DNA of 64,000 bases from Marinomonas sp. IMCC 4694 (GCF_008122525.1 NZ_VSRV01000001.1:1860001-1924000); one strand, 5' to 3'; positions 8,945-18,589 are shown, counted from the stretch's first letter. The notes: generated by a model not told the origin, from the letters alone. A program made the numbers and translations.

Positions 8945-9915
8945 TTCGCTCCTTTTTTCGCCAAACGTTTTAAGCCGCGAATACTCGCCTCGCTGGCGTC
9001 TAAAAACTCAGATTTAAGCTGACGAGAAGCCAGCGCCAACGCATAACGCGCGCTCAATGCTTTGCTTCCGACAATAACAACCGGGCTTTCTGGCGTGCTC
9101 AGTGATGCCGCCTCGAACGCCAGCAAAGTGTCATTCACATCATGACCAATCACCACGCCCGACAAATAATCTCTCACTTCATCAGCGGCCAATTCACCGC
9201 ACACAAACCGACTGCGAGCGCTAAACAAATGATGCAAAATGCCTCCGCCTTGTTGGCTGGCCAATACACCTTGATTAAACGCGCCTTCGTTTAACACGTC
9301 GGACTTAGGCAACCCTTTGACCAAACTGGATTCATCGTTGAGACGCGCAAACAACTCGCCCGTAATCGAAGTCGAAAATTGCGTCACGTGACCGTTTTGG
9401 ATTTGCACCCATTTGCAGTGTGTTCCGGGCAAACAAAAAACAGGGGCTTCCTCGGTGCGACCTTGCGCTTCCAACCAATCCATTGCGCCTAATAATTGCG
9501 TCTCTTCACCACGCATCACATCGTGATACCCCGCGACACCTTCACCTTGCAAACCGGGAACAATCGCAATGGGATTAGGCAAAGCGGTTTTTAACCAATG
9601 TAGGTGTTCGGATAAATCACTGAGTTTTATCGGACAATGCTGATATGGCACTTCTTGCCAACCGCCACGACTGCCCACCATGCCCGCCATGTAAATCGGC
9701 AAATCAGTGGTTAGCCAGTCGTCCAATAAATCCGCTAATACGGCCTCGAATTCCGACGCGCCCAGCTTCAACATGCCTTGATCACTGTCCCGTTGCGCCT
9801 GAATATCACCATGCTGATTCATCAGAAAGGCGCGTAAATTGGTGGTTCCCCAATCCACCGCGATAAAGCTCGCGTTGCCGCTTAAAGAGTGAGAAACAGA
9901 ATTTGATGACGTCAT
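8941..9915 (-). CDS. dgoK: 2-dehydro-3-deoxygalactonokinase
   Basis: The 324-aa protein is a DgoK-family sugar-acid kinase that phosphorylates 2-keto-3-deoxygalactonate at position 6. The N-terminal phosphate-binding motif AVDWGTTNLRAFL and the central CLPGTHCKWV stretch are family signatures. It overlaps the following dgoA by four bases and its start overlaps the preceding dehydrogenase stop by one base (TAATG). The tight packing points to a single coupled transcript. Length is as expected for the family. Confidence 0.92.
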   Translation of the reverse strand: MTSSNSVSHSLSGNASFIAVDWGTTNLRAFLMNQHGDIQAQRDSDQGMLKLGASEFEAVLADLLDDWLTTDLPIYMAGMVGSRGGWQEVPYQHCPIKLSDLSEHLHWLKTALPNPIAIVPGLQGEGVAGYHDVMRGEETQLLGAMDWLEAQGRTEEAPVFCLPGTHCKWVQIQNGHVTQFSTSITGELFARLNDESSLVKGLPKSDVLNEGAFNQGVLASQQGGGILHHLFSARSRFVCGELAADEVRDYLSGVVIGHDVNDTLLAFEAASLSTPESPVVIVGSKALSARYALALASRQLKSEFLDASEASIRGLKRLAKKGAK

Positions 9916-10688
9916 TACAAGCGCCCTCCATCAACCACCAGACTTTGTCCAGAAATCATCCGGCTGTCCTCTGCGCCTAAGAACAGCACCAAATCTGCTA
10001 CGTCTTCTGGCTCAATTTTTTCTTTCAATGACTGCTGCGTCATTAATTCTGCTTCGGCGTCTGGGGTTAGCCACAAGCGTTTTTGCTTTTCGGTCATCAC
10101 CCAACCGGGCAACACCGTATTGACACGAATTTTTTGCGCGCCCAACTCACGAGCCAAACCTTTTGTTAAACCAGAGATACCCGCTTTGGCGGTGACATAC
10201 CCCGGATAACCCGCCAGCCCAAGCATCCACGAATTGGAACTCATGTTGATAATGCTGCCGCCTCCCGCGTCTGCCATGGCGGGCGCTACCGCTTGCGCCG
10301 CAAAAAAATGATGCTTCAAATTCACCGACATACATTGATCAAATTGTTCCGATGTCAGCTCTTGTAGCGTATGACGATGATCATTCGCGGCGTTATTCAC
10401 CAGAATTCGAATCGCTCCCCACGCCGCCATTCGACCATGAATGGTGTCTTTCAGCGTTTCAATTTGCGTCAAATCAACCCGATCAAAATGCACCTGGTAA
10501 CCTTGTGCTTTCAACGCTTTTGCCAACGCATCGCCTGCCGCTTGGTCGATATCAAAAAAACTCACTAAACAACCTTGTTGCGCCAACGCTCGCACCAGCG
10601 CTTCGCCAATGCCGGACGCTCCTCCACTTACCAGCGCATGTCGACCGGCCAAGCTGGGATACATCGTCTTGTTTTTATTATTTATCAT
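9915..10688 (-). CDS. Short-chain dehydrogenase (probable D-galactose 1-dehydrogenase)
   Basis: This is a classical 257-aa SDR with cofactor motif SGGASGIGEA (near residue 21), NNAA, a catalytic Ser in INMSSNSW and the YxxxK pair in YPGYVTAKAG. FDID at the end of the second strand suggests NAD preference. In a gene set with a lactonase, sugar-acid dehydratase, DgoK and DgoA, it most likely oxidises beta-D-galactose to galactonolactone. SDRs also act on fucose or arabinose, so the substrate is inferred. Start at 10688 has a GGGAG ribosome binding site; an internal Met nine residues on has none. The start overlaps the dehydratase stop by one base. Confidence 0.82.
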   Translation of the reverse strand: MINNKNKTMYPSLAGRHALVSGGASGIGEALVRALAQQGCLVSFFDIDQAAGDALAKALKAQGYQVHFDRVDLTQIETLKDTIHGRMAAWGAIRILVNNAANDHRHTLQELTSEQFDQCMSVNLKHHFFAAQAVAPAMADAGGGSIINMSSNSWMLGLAGYPGYVTAKAGISGLTKGLARELGAQKIRVNTVLPGWVMTEKQKRLWLTPDAEAELMTQQSLKEKIEPEDVADLVLFLGAEDSRMISGQSLVVDGGRL

Positions 10689-12424
10689 TAATGAGACTCC
10701 CGACTCACTTTCGAGCCACTGCTGCCGACGAGGAAATCCAAATCGGCTCCTTGATCAGCTTGCATTACGTGATCGATGTACAATTTTGCGTAACCGCGAT
10801 GGTAATCACTTTTTTCTGGTTGCCATGCGGCTTTACGGCGTGCCATTTCTTCGTCCGTGATGTGCAAATGCAAACCACGTCCTTCTACATCAAGGGTAAT
10901 TTCATCACCGTGTTGTACCAACGCCAATGGCCCACCCATGGTGGATTCTGGCGCCACATGCAGCACGACAGTACCAAATGCGGTGCCGCTCATGCGTGCA
11001 TCACTAATGCGAACCATGTCCGTAATACCTTGTTCCAATAACTTACTTGGCAGAGCCATGTTGCCCACTTCTGGCATGCCCGGATAACCTTTTGGGCCAC
11101 AGCCTTTTAAAACCAAAATAGAGTCTTTATCCACGTCCAATTCCGGCGTATCGATGCGCGCTTTGTAGTCTTCGATGTTTTCAAACACCACAGCCTTGCC
11201 GGTGTGTTGCAGCAATTCTGGTGTCGCCGCGCTTGGTTTAATAATCGCCCCTTGTGGTGACAAGTTGCCGCGCAATACCGCAATGCCAGCATTGGCCCGC
11301 AACGGTTTATCAAGCGGACGAATCACTTCTTCGTTGAAACATTCTGCGCCTTCGGTGATTTCGCCCAAGCTCGCGTTGCAAACGGTATTGGCCGACATAT
11401 CAAACAGATGGCTCAAGCGCTGGATCAAGGCGGGGAAACCACCCGCGTAATGGAAATCTTCCATGAGGAATCGACCCGATGGCATCAAATCCACCAAACA
11501 TGGAATGTCCGCCCCGATTCGATCCCAATCGTCTAGGGTCAAATCCACCCCAACTCGACCAGCAATCGCCAGTAAATGCACCACCGCATTGGTGGAACCA
11601 CCGATTGCTGCATTGGCGCGAATGGCGTTTTCAAAGGCGGATTTAGTCAGTATGTCTGACGGTTTAAGGTCTTCTTTGACCATCTCGACAATCCGCCCCC
11701 CCGTCATGTGTGCCAACGCCTGACGCCGTGCGTCCACCGCTGGCAAGGTGCCATTTTCAGGTAACGACATGCCTAAAGCTTCCACTAGGCACGCAATGGT
11801 CGATGCGGTGCCCATGGTCATACAGGTTCCACGCGAGCGAGACATGCCCGATTCGGCGCGCATAAATTCGTCTAGGCTCATTTTGCCGCCGCGTACGGCT
11901 TCACTGAATTTCCAAACATCTGTGCCTGAACCAATGTCTTTGCCACGATATTTACCGTTCAACATAGGGCCAGACGACACAACGATGGTTGGCAAATCGA
12001 CCGAACACGCGCCCATTAATTGTGCCGGTGTGGTTTTGTCACAACCGCCTAGTAACACAACGCCGTCCATGCCGTAAGCGCGCATGGATTCTTCGACGTC
12101 CATACTCATCAAGTTACGAAACAACATGGCGGTTGGCTTCATTTGGGTTTCCCCCAAGGACATCACAGGAAATTCAAGCGGCACACCGCCTGCTTCCCAT
12201 ACACCGCGTTTGACGTATTCTGCTAATTCACGAAGATGCGCATTACACGGCGTCAATTCACTCCATGAATTGCAAATACCAATGATTGGTCGACCGTCAA
12301 AGCTGTGATCCGGTAAGCCTTGGTTTTTCATCCAACTGCGATGAATAAAGCCGTCTTTGTCTAGTTTTCCGTACCATTGCTGACTGCGCAGTGGTTTTTT
12401 GTCTTTATTATTTGTGTCGCTCAT
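10688..12424 (-). CDS. IlvD/Edd family sugar-acid dehydratase (probable galactonate dehydratase)
   Basis: The 578-aa protein belongs to the IlvD/Edd dehydratase family, in the branch of pentonate/hexonate dehydratases resembling L-arabonate dehydratase. Three cysteines expected to hold the Fe-S cluster are present: in GICNSWSELTPCN, LLGGCDKTTPAQ and SRGTCMTMGTAST. In this operon it should convert galactonate to 2-keto-3-deoxygalactonate, the step done by the unrelated enolase-superfamily enzyme DgoD in enterobacteria. It abuts the alpha-galactosidase gene with no spacer. Arabonate or fuconate are alternative substrates. Confidence 0.85.
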   Translation of the reverse strand: MSDTNNKDKKPLRSQQWYGKLDKDGFIHRSWMKNQGLPDHSFDGRPIIGICNSWSELTPCNAHLRELAEYVKRGVWEAGGVPLEFPVMSLGETQMKPTAMLFRNLMSMDVEESMRAYGMDGVVLLGGCDKTTPAQLMGACSVDLPTIVVSSGPMLNGKYRGKDIGSGTDVWKFSEAVRGGKMSLDEFMRAESGMSRSRGTCMTMGTASTIACLVEALGMSLPENGTLPAVDARRQALAHMTGGRIVEMVKEDLKPSDILTKSAFENAIRANAAIGGSTNAVVHLLAIAGRVGVDLTLDDWDRIGADIPCLVDLMPSGRFLMEDFHYAGGFPALIQRLSHLFDMSANTVCNASLGEITEGAECFNEEVIRPLDKPLRANAGIAVLRGNLSPQGAIIKPSAATPELLQHTGKAVVFENIEDYKARIDTPELDVDKDSILVLKGCGPKGYPGMPEVGNMALPSKLLEQGITDMVRISDARMSGTAFGTVVLHVAPESTMGGPLALVQHGDEITLDVEGRGLHLHITDEEMARRKAAWQPEKSDYHRGYAKLYIDHVMQADQGADLDFLVGSSGSKVSRESH

Positions 12425-14572
12425 TCAGATATTCTCCGCCAAAGGCACAGCTTGGATGCTTAATAAAATAAGGGATTCAGGGTCTAAAATGGGCAACTGG
12501 AGACCCGCATGACTCAAGCTCGCACCGTTCAAAATAAGGTCCTTTTTCCACCATGCCGGTAAGGCTTTCATAAGGTGGCCTGGCAATGGACTGTGTTCCA
12601 ACACCACCACTCGATAATGCTGTTCAGGCAATAAATTGGGAAAACGCACCGGCAACGTTTGCGCTTGTTTTGGCATGGCAAGCTGACTGTAAACCGCCAA
12701 ACCTTGCCTGCCATCTTGACTTAATGCCCACTGGGTTTGTGCTCGGCCATCGGCGCTCGGTAAACGCCAATTATTGCCTTTATGCAAAATGTCACGATGC
12801 TGTTTGTAATGAGACAACCAATTCGCAATCGTCGCTTTTTGCTCTGCATTGGCGTCTAACAAGTTCCATTCGATGCCTAAATGCCCAAGCATGGCGGTGC
12901 CCACTCGAAATGCCACATCGTGAATTCGGCTGGTGGTATGGCTTTTATCTGGGCCAATGTGCGACCCCATAACGTCGGGTGGAAAGAAATAACTAAACCC
13001 ACGCTGAATGCTCTGGCGCTCTAATGCGTCGTTGCAATCGGATGCCCAAAAACGCTTGGTGTAATTCAAAATACCAAAGTCCACCCGTGCTCCGCCGGAC
13101 GAACAGCTTTCGATTTCCATGTCTGGAAACGCTTGGTTTATCTCAGCAAGTAACCGATACAAAGCCCCTACTTGAGCATGCGCTTGCGGGGCGATATCAC
13201 CACTCGGTTGAGTGTAATCTCGATTCATATCCCATTTCACATAATCAATCGGATACTCTGTGAACAGCGTAAATAAACGTTCACGAATGTATTGATAAGC
13301 GTCTGGTTTGGCGAGATTCAATACCAGCTGATTGCGCGCCAACGCGGCGTTGTATTGAGGCAATTGCAACGCCCAATCGGGGTGAGCACGAAAGAGATCG
13401 GAATCTGGATTGACCATTTCAGGCTCAAACCACAAACCAAACTCCATACCGAGATCGTCTTTAACGTAACGGATCAGCGGCATCAAACCGTCTGGGTATT
13501 TTGTTTCATCCACAAACCAATCGCCCAACGCCGCTTTGTCATGATCACGACCATGGAACCAACCATCATCGAGGATATAACGCTCCACGCCCACGTCTGC
13601 CGCGGCTTTTGCCAAGGCTTTCAGTTGGGTCATATCATGATCAAAATAGAATGCTTCCCAAGTATTGAGATGCACAGGACGTGGTTTCGTAAGCTGCAAA
13701 CGCTGACGCGCTTCTTGATGGAATTGTTGGCTCATGGTGTTCAAACCAGAAGCGCTGTGGCTGGATAAAAGTTCTGGTGTAGAAAGGGTTTCATTCGTCG
13801 CCAAAACGATCTCGCCCGGCAAATACAAGGCTTCCGCTTGCAAATAACGATGACCTTCTACTGTGTAATCGGCTTTTAATCTGTGATTGCCGCTCCACCC
13901 TAAATGCGCGCCGATCAGCTCGCCTTGCTGTTCGCCAAAACCTTGTTCGCCGACAATTACCGCAGGAAAGTTCGCGTGAGAATTACGGCCGTTACGATTT
14001 TCTTGCAACCAAGTCGATTGCCAATCGCTGCGCTCTTGCTGAAATTCTTGGCACCAACGACCATAAAAACCCATGCGTTCAACATAATGACTCGCCACCG
14101 GCAAAGTGCACGCCAAGCGCTGAACCGTCACCTCGCCCCGACCTTGATTGGTCAAGGTTAATTGTTGTCGCAACACACCCGATGACAACAACCCAATAGC
14201 CAGTGTGAGTGCAAGCTGAGCCACATTGTCTTCTAAGCGAATTGACCATCCCGCTTGGGTTTCATTTACGTCAATTAATGTCCAACACGCCGACCACACA
14301 GGGCGATCTTCTGCGCTGGTTTCCACCGCGGGCGATTGCAACCAGCCTCGGCCCGCTTCGGGAATCAAAGACATAGGCGCGGGCTTGTCCAACATGGCTT
14401 GTGGAATGGCCATTTGTTTCGACAAATACAGACTCGCCAAATCGGTTGTCGCAGGCAATGCATCACCAAAAAAAACCAACTCCGGTGCACCCTGTTGTGG
14501 ACAAGCAATGACCAAGGTTTTGCCCTGCTGATCTTGGCGGTAAAAGTTCATGTCTACATTATTTTCCATCAT
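12425..14572 (-). CDS. Alpha-galactosidase, glycoside hydrolase family 36
   Basis: The 715-aa enzyme shows GH36 architecture: N-terminal beta-supersandwich, central barrel and C-terminal beta domain. The barrel has LNTWEAFYFDHDM, YILDDGWFHGRD, GLWFEPEMVNPDSDL, the nucleophile Asp in YVKWDMNRDY and the acid/base Asp in FWASDCNDA. It releases alpha-linked galactose from substrates such as melibiose or raffinose. No signal peptide is present, so it works in the cytoplasm. The start at 14572 (tandem ATGs, preceded by AAGGG) is chosen because the longer frame runs back inside the permease gene. The neighbours supply uptake and galactose catabolism. Confidence 0.93.
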   Translation of the reverse strand: MMENNVDMNFYRQDQQGKTLVIACPQQGAPELVFFGDALPATTDLASLYLSKQMAIPQAMLDKPAPMSLIPEAGRGWLQSPAVETSAEDRPVWSACWTLIDVNETQAGWSIRLEDNVAQLALTLAIGLLSSGVLRQQLTLTNQGRGEVTVQRLACTLPVASHYVERMGFYGRWCQEFQQERSDWQSTWLQENRNGRNSHANFPAVIVGEQGFGEQQGELIGAHLGWSGNHRLKADYTVEGHRYLQAEALYLPGEIVLATNETLSTPELLSSHSASGLNTMSQQFHQEARQRLQLTKPRPVHLNTWEAFYFDHDMTQLKALAKAAADVGVERYILDDGWFHGRDHDKAALGDWFVDETKYPDGLMPLIRYVKDDLGMEFGLWFEPEMVNPDSDLFRAHPDWALQLPQYNAALARNQLVLNLAKPDAYQYIRERLFTLFTEYPIDYVKWDMNRDYTQPSGDIAPQAHAQVGALYRLLAEINQAFPDMEIESCSSGGARVDFGILNYTKRFWASDCNDALERQSIQRGFSYFFPPDVMGSHIGPDKSHTTSRIHDVAFRVGTAMLGHLGIEWNLLDANAEQKATIANWLSHYKQHRDILHKGNNWRLPSADGRAQTQWALSQDGRQGLAVYSQLAMPKQAQTLPVRFPNLLPEQHYRVVVLEHSPLPGHLMKALPAWWKKDLILNGASLSHAGLQLPILDPESLILLSIQAVPLAENI

Positions 14573-14574
14573 GA

Positions 14575-15426
14575 TTACCCTTTTGTCGCACCCAATGTTA
14601 AGCCTGCAATAAAGTGTCGTTGCATGGCGAAAAACAAGATAACCGGAGGCAATGCCGCGACAATAGAGCCCGCTGCAATCAACTGCCAAGACGCTATCCA
14701 CTGACCTTTTAATGCACTAATGCCGGCGGTGATAGGACGTACTTCATCGCTCTGTACTAGCACCAATGCCCAAAAGTAATCATTCCAGATAAAAGTAAAA
14801 ATCAGCACCGACAACGCCGCCAAAGCGGGACGCACCAACGGCAAGACAACATGCCAGAAAATCTGCCATTCGCTCACGCCTTCAACGCGCGCCGCTTCGA
14901 TCAATTCATCCGGCAAGCCCACAATAAAGTTGCGCATAAACAAGGTACAAAACCCTGTTTGAAACGCGACATGGAAAAGGATCAAACCCGTCGCCGTGTC
15001 GTATAACCCCATGCCAATGGTTAAATCACGCACCGGAATCATCAGGATTTGAAATGGCACAAAATTTCCCGCGATAAACGCCGCGAATAAAGCCACATTA
15101 CCCCGAAACTTGAACTTGGCCAGCGCATAGCCCGCCAAGGTAGACAAGGCCACCGCACCAATGACTGCCGGTACCGTGATCAAAATAGAGTTCAATAAAT
15201 AGCGCAACATTGGCGTTTCGGTGAACACCATGGTGTAGTTTTCAAACAGCATCCATTCAGAGGGAATGCCCCAGTAATTACCGGCGTTAATGTCGCCGGT
15301 TGACCGTGCTGAGGTTAGCAAAACCGCCAACAATGGCAGCAACCACAGGAACAGCGAAATCCATACGGCAACGCGATAACTTAAATTAAAAGGTAAGGAT
15401 CTTTTTTCGATAGGTGTTGGAAACAT
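14575..15426 (-). CDS. ABC transporter permease, MalG-like (CUT1 family)
   Basis: This is a 283-aa inner-membrane permease with about six hydrophobic segments. The cytoplasmic EAA loop that docks on the ATPase is EAARVEGVSEWQIFWHVVLP. It pairs with the MalF-like permease directly upstream (adjacent, stop and start touching at 15426) to form the channel of the galactoside importer. Its stop lies two bases before the alpha-galactosidase start. Confidence 0.93.
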   Translation of the reverse strand: MFPTPIEKRSLPFNLSYRVAVWISLFLWLLPLLAVLLTSARSTGDINAGNYWGIPSEWMLFENYTMVFTETPMLRYLLNSILITVPAVIGAVALSTLAGYALAKFKFRGNVALFAAFIAGNFVPFQILMIPVRDLTIGMGLYDTATGLILFHVAFQTGFCTLFMRNFIVGLPDELIEAARVEGVSEWQIFWHVVLPLVRPALAALSVLIFTFIWNDYFWALVLVQSDEVRPITAGISALKGQWIASWQLIAAGSIVAALPPVILFFAMQRHFIAGLTLGATKG

Positions 15427-16301
15427 TAGGCTTTCTCACTCTTCAGCATGCGCCACAAAAAGTAGGCAATATAAATATCCATAATCAGGAACAACACCGT
15501 TGCTATTGCCGCACCGTAACCGGCTCGATAATTAAAAATGGACTGCTCATACATGAAGTAAGCCAGCACACTGGACGAGCCAAACGGCCCACCACTGGTC
15601 ATGGTCGCCACAAGGTCAAAGCTACGCAGCGCGCCAATCACCGTCACCACAATAGCAATGAATGTGGCGGGTTTTAGCTGAGGAAGAATCACATGGCGCA
15701 ACATTTTCCAGCCATGCGCGCCATCCAAACGTGCCGCTTCGATTTGGTCAGGATTGAGATTATTTAACCCTGTGAGGTACAAGATCATGCAATAGGCAAT
15801 TTGCGGCCAAAGTCCCGCGACTATGATGCCGAATGTCACCCAATTTTCATCGGACAAAACGGCCACTGGCTCCATACCAAATAAGCCAAGTGCTTTATTG
15901 AAAAGACCAAAAGAAGGATCGTAAAACCACGAAAACACTAAGCCAACAACCACTTGTGAAATAACAAAAGGAAAGAAAAACATGGATTTAACAAGACGTA
16001 TACCCATCATTTTTTGATTCAGAAACAAAGCAATTCCCAAACCAATTGGCGGCGCCAACATAAAAAACACCATCCAATACAGGTTGTTTTTTAAGGCTAC
16101 CCAGAACTGATAATCATCAAACAGCTCAAAATAGTTACTCAGTCCAACAAAGGTTTTTTCACCAATGCCATCCCATTCGTAAAAACTCAGCCAGATACTC
16201 TGGAGAATAGGAAAGATCACGTAGACCACAAACATAATGACGGCTGGCGCTAAAAACACAACCGGCATCCATTGTTGTTGTCTGCTATGCAGTTTCTGCA
16301 T
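15426..16301 (-). CDS. ABC transporter permease, MalF-like (CUT1 family)
   Basis: This inner-membrane permease (291 aa) has an N-terminal transmembrane helix (WMPVVFLAPAVIMFVVYVIFPILQ), further membrane segments and an EAA loop, EAARLDGAHGWKMLRHVILP. It is the first gene of the long minus-strand operon. The start at 16301 (MQKLHSRQQQ) is preferred; an upstream in-frame GTG at 16310 is too close to the AGAGG ribosome binding site. The promoter must lie in the 183-bp gap before the divergent regulator gene, where a candidate operator is found. Confidence 0.92.
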   Translation of the reverse strand: MQKLHSRQQQWMPVVFLAPAVIMFVVYVIFPILQSIWLSFYEWDGIGEKTFVGLSNYFELFDDYQFWVALKNNLYWMVFFMLAPPIGLGIALFLNQKMMGIRLVKSMFFFPFVISQVVVGLVFSWFYDPSFGLFNKALGLFGMEPVAVLSDENWVTFGIIVAGLWPQIAYCMILYLTGLNNLNPDQIEAARLDGAHGWKMLRHVILPQLKPATFIAIVVTVIGALRSFDLVATMTSGGPFGSSSVLAYFMYEQSIFNYRAGYGAAIATVLFLIMDIYIAYFLWRMLKSEKA

Positions 16302-16388
16302 GGCGCACACACCTCTTATTTTTTATTGGTTAATTTATTGCCCTACTGGTTACCTGAACACTGCCAAATAATTCGCTTAATAAAATAA

Positions 16389-16403
16389 TGGAATAAAGTT
16401 CCG
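16389..16403. promoter_or_regulatory. Candidate IclR-type operator 3, between permease operon and regulator
   Basis: TGGAATAAAGTTCCG, form TGGAAY-N3-GTTCCG, lies in the divergent promoter region, 88 bp from the permease start and 82 bp from the regulator start. It is related to the sites at 5340-5354 and 5387-5401 and suits a site controlling both directions. Confidence 0.5.
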
Positions 16404-16484
16404 TTTTTTGCAATACTCATTTGAGAACATTTTTTCAGACAGGTCAATTCGATAAAATTGCCCTTTAAAACATCAGGACAACGT

Positions 16485-17267
16485 ATGACAGAGACAAACA
16501 CGAAGAGCGGAGGCTCATCACTGGATAAAGCCCTTAGTCTTTTACAAGAAGTTTGCAAAACTCCCTACCCACTTCGATTTGCGGAGCTAGTGGACAAAAC
16601 AGACCTACCCAAAGCCACCGCGCATCGCACATTAACGTCTCTTACCGAAAAAGGTTTGATTCGATTTGACGACACCACACAACTGTATCATCCAGGTTAC
16701 GGGTTATTAGAACTGGCCCACCAGGCTTGGTCAAAAATCGATGTGCGTGATATTGCCGCGGATCAAATGAAACATCTGTGGAGCGAAACTGGCGAAACCA
16801 TTCACCTTGCGGTTCTGGATCGTGGGGAAGTAATCTACATCGACAAAATGGAAAGCCAAAAAAGCTTGCGGCTGTTTTCGGCTGTTGGCAAAAAAGGCCC
16901 TGCTTACTGTACCGGTGTCGGCAAAGCCATGTTAGCGTTTCTCAGTGAAGAGCAGCTTACCAAAGCCATTCAAGAACAAAGCTTCACTCAACACACCGCC
17001 ACCACCTTAGTAAATGAAACCATGCTTCGCAACGAGCTAATTAAGATTCGTGAAAGCAAAATATCCTTGGATTTAGAAGAGCACGAAGAAGGCATTCAGT
17101 GTGCCGCTTCCGTTATCCTGAACCACAGAAATGAACCTATTGCAGCGCTGAGTATTACAGCACCCAAATTTCGCGTAGACGACGCACGCTTCCAACACTT
17201 TCAAGCACTGGTCAAAGACGCCTGCCAGATAGTATCCATCCGAATGGGGGCCATGGCCTCTAACTAG
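16485..17267 (+). CDS. IclR family transcriptional regulator of the galactoside locus
   Basis: The 260-aa protein has an N-terminal winged helix-turn-helix (SSLDKALSLLQEV...LRFAELVDKTDLPKATAHRTLTSLTEKGLIR) and a C-terminal IclR effector-binding domain (about residues 80-255, with GETIHLAVLDRGEVIYIDKMES and GVGKAMLAFL). It resembles KdgR-type regulators that sense 2-keto-3-deoxy sugar acids, which would fit the pathway intermediates here. It is divergent from the importer operon and 16 bp upstream of the ATPase gene, with which it is probably cotranscribed. The ATG at 16485 has an AGGA ribosome binding site; the upstream TTG at 16458 does not look used. Confidence 0.9.
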   Translation: MTETNTKSGGSSLDKALSLLQEVCKTPYPLRFAELVDKTDLPKATAHRTLTSLTEKGLIRFDDTTQLYHPGYGLLELAHQAWSKIDVRDIAADQMKHLWSETGETIHLAVLDRGEVIYIDKMESQKSLRLFSAVGKKGPAYCTGVGKAMLAFLSEEQLTKAIQEQSFTQHTATTLVNETMLRNELIKIRESKISLDLEEHEEGIQCAASVILNHRNEPIAALSITAPKFRVDDARFQHFQALVKDACQIVSIRMGAMASN

Positions 17268-17283
17268 CATAGGAAAGTCCATT

Positions 17284-18387
17284 ATGGCGACGATAAAACT
17301 AACAAACGTCATCAAACGATTTAACGACATTGAAACCATTCATGGCGTCGATCTGGATCTAAAAGACGGAGAATTTGTGGTCTTTGTGGGTCCATCAGGT
17401 TGCGGTAAGTCCACACTACTGCGTTTAATCGCAGGGCTTGAAGACATTACTGACGGAAAACTAGAGATCAATGACGTAAACATGAATAACGTTGCACCCG
17501 CCGATCGCGGTGTGGCCATGGTATTCCAATCGTATGCGCTCTACCCTCATATGACCGTCGAAGAAAACATGAGCTTCGGTTTGCGCATGAACGGCGTCGC
17601 TCCTGAAAAAATCAAGGAACAAGTGTCCAATGCGGCCAATATTTTACAACTCAACGAACTGCTCGACCGTAAACCAAAACAACTGTCTGGCGGCCAGCGT
17701 CAGCGCGTTGCCATTGGTCGGGCCATTGTTCGTCAACCAGAAGTTTTCTTGTTTGACGAACCGCTGTCGAACCTAGACGCTGAGCTGCGTGTCGACATGC
17801 GGATTCAAATCGCTCAGCTGCACAATAAACTCAAAGCCACCATGGTTTACGTGACGCACGACCAAGTTGAAGCCATGACCTTAGCCGATAAAATCGTCGT
17901 ATTGCGCGCCGGTAACGTTGAGCAAGTGGGATCGCCACTCGAGCTTTACCACAACCCAGCCAATGAATTTGTGGCGGGCTTTATTGGCTCACCAAAAATG
18001 AATTTTCTCGATGGTAAAGTCATTAGCATAGATCGCCAAGACATGGCGATTATAGAGATTGCTGGTCAAACGTTAATCATCAAAGTGGATGGTTCTAAAA
18101 TATCGGTGAATGAAACCATCAAGCTAGGCATACGGCCTGAACACGTTAAAGAAATCACCCAAGACGCAGATGTAACCTTGCTCATCGATATTGATGTGGC
18201 CGAACACCTTGGTGGGCTTACTTACCTTTACGGGCAATTTAAAGGGCATAAATTAACCATTGAAGTCAGCGGCGCCAACCTCACTCGAAACGGTGAAACC
18301 ATCACCGTCGGCATCAAAAAAGAAGACTGTTACCTCTTTAACCAAAACGGCCAAGCGCTCGTTACCCGCCCAGTACCAGCGCGATAA
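17284..18387 (+). CDS. ABC transporter ATPase, MsmK/UgpC/MalK-like
   Basis: This is a 367-aa CUT1-type ATPase. Walker A is GPSGCGKST, the Q-loop lies in MVFQSYALYPHMT, the signature is LSGGQRQRVAIGRAIV, Walker B is VFLFDEPLSNLD, and the switch His is in VYVTHDQVEAM. The C-terminal ~130 residues form the TOBE/MOP-like regulatory domain (GIRPEHV...). It energises the importer formed by the permeases at 14575-16301 and the binding protein at 4086-5309. Such ATPases can serve several sugar permeases. A strong hairpin follows the stop. Confidence 0.94.
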   Translation: MATIKLTNVIKRFNDIETIHGVDLDLKDGEFVVFVGPSGCGKSTLLRLIAGLEDITDGKLEINDVNMNNVAPADRGVAMVFQSYALYPHMTVEENMSFGLRMNGVAPEKIKEQVSNAANILQLNELLDRKPKQLSGGQRQRVAIGRAIVRQPEVFLFDEPLSNLDAELRVDMRIQIAQLHNKLKATMVYVTHDQVEAMTLADKIVVLRAGNVEQVGSPLELYHNPANEFVAGFIGSPKMNFLDGKVISIDRQDMAIIEIAGQTLIIKVDGSKISVNETIKLGIRPEHVKEITQDADVTLLIDIDVAEHLGGLTYLYGQFKGHKLTIEVSGANLTRNGETITVGIKKEDCYLFNQNGQALVTRPVPAR

Positions 18388-18392
18388 ACCAC

Positions 18393-18432
18393 AGCACTCG
18401 ACACAAAGCTCTTTGTGCCGAGTGCTCTCTTT
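18393..18432 (+). terminator. Hairpin terminator after the ABC ATPase gene
   Basis: A 16-bp stem with one mismatch (18393-18408 with 18411-18426) lies a few bases after the stop, followed by a weak T-rich stretch. Confidence 0.7.
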
Positions 18433-18589
18433 GCATGTTTATAATCGCCTTCAAAACAACACTGCATTAAAACGCTCGTTTAACACCGGAACATTAAACC
18501 TGTTATATTGTCTTAGTGTTGCACGTTAAGGCATGCCATAATTTATGTTAACTGTGTCCTATCATAGAGATATAAGAGAGATCATTAAT

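Noticed and set aside
10352..11041. 229-codon plus-strand frame
   Set aside because: It lies antisense across the SDR and dehydratase genes, both with full family motifs; its translation has no domain character.
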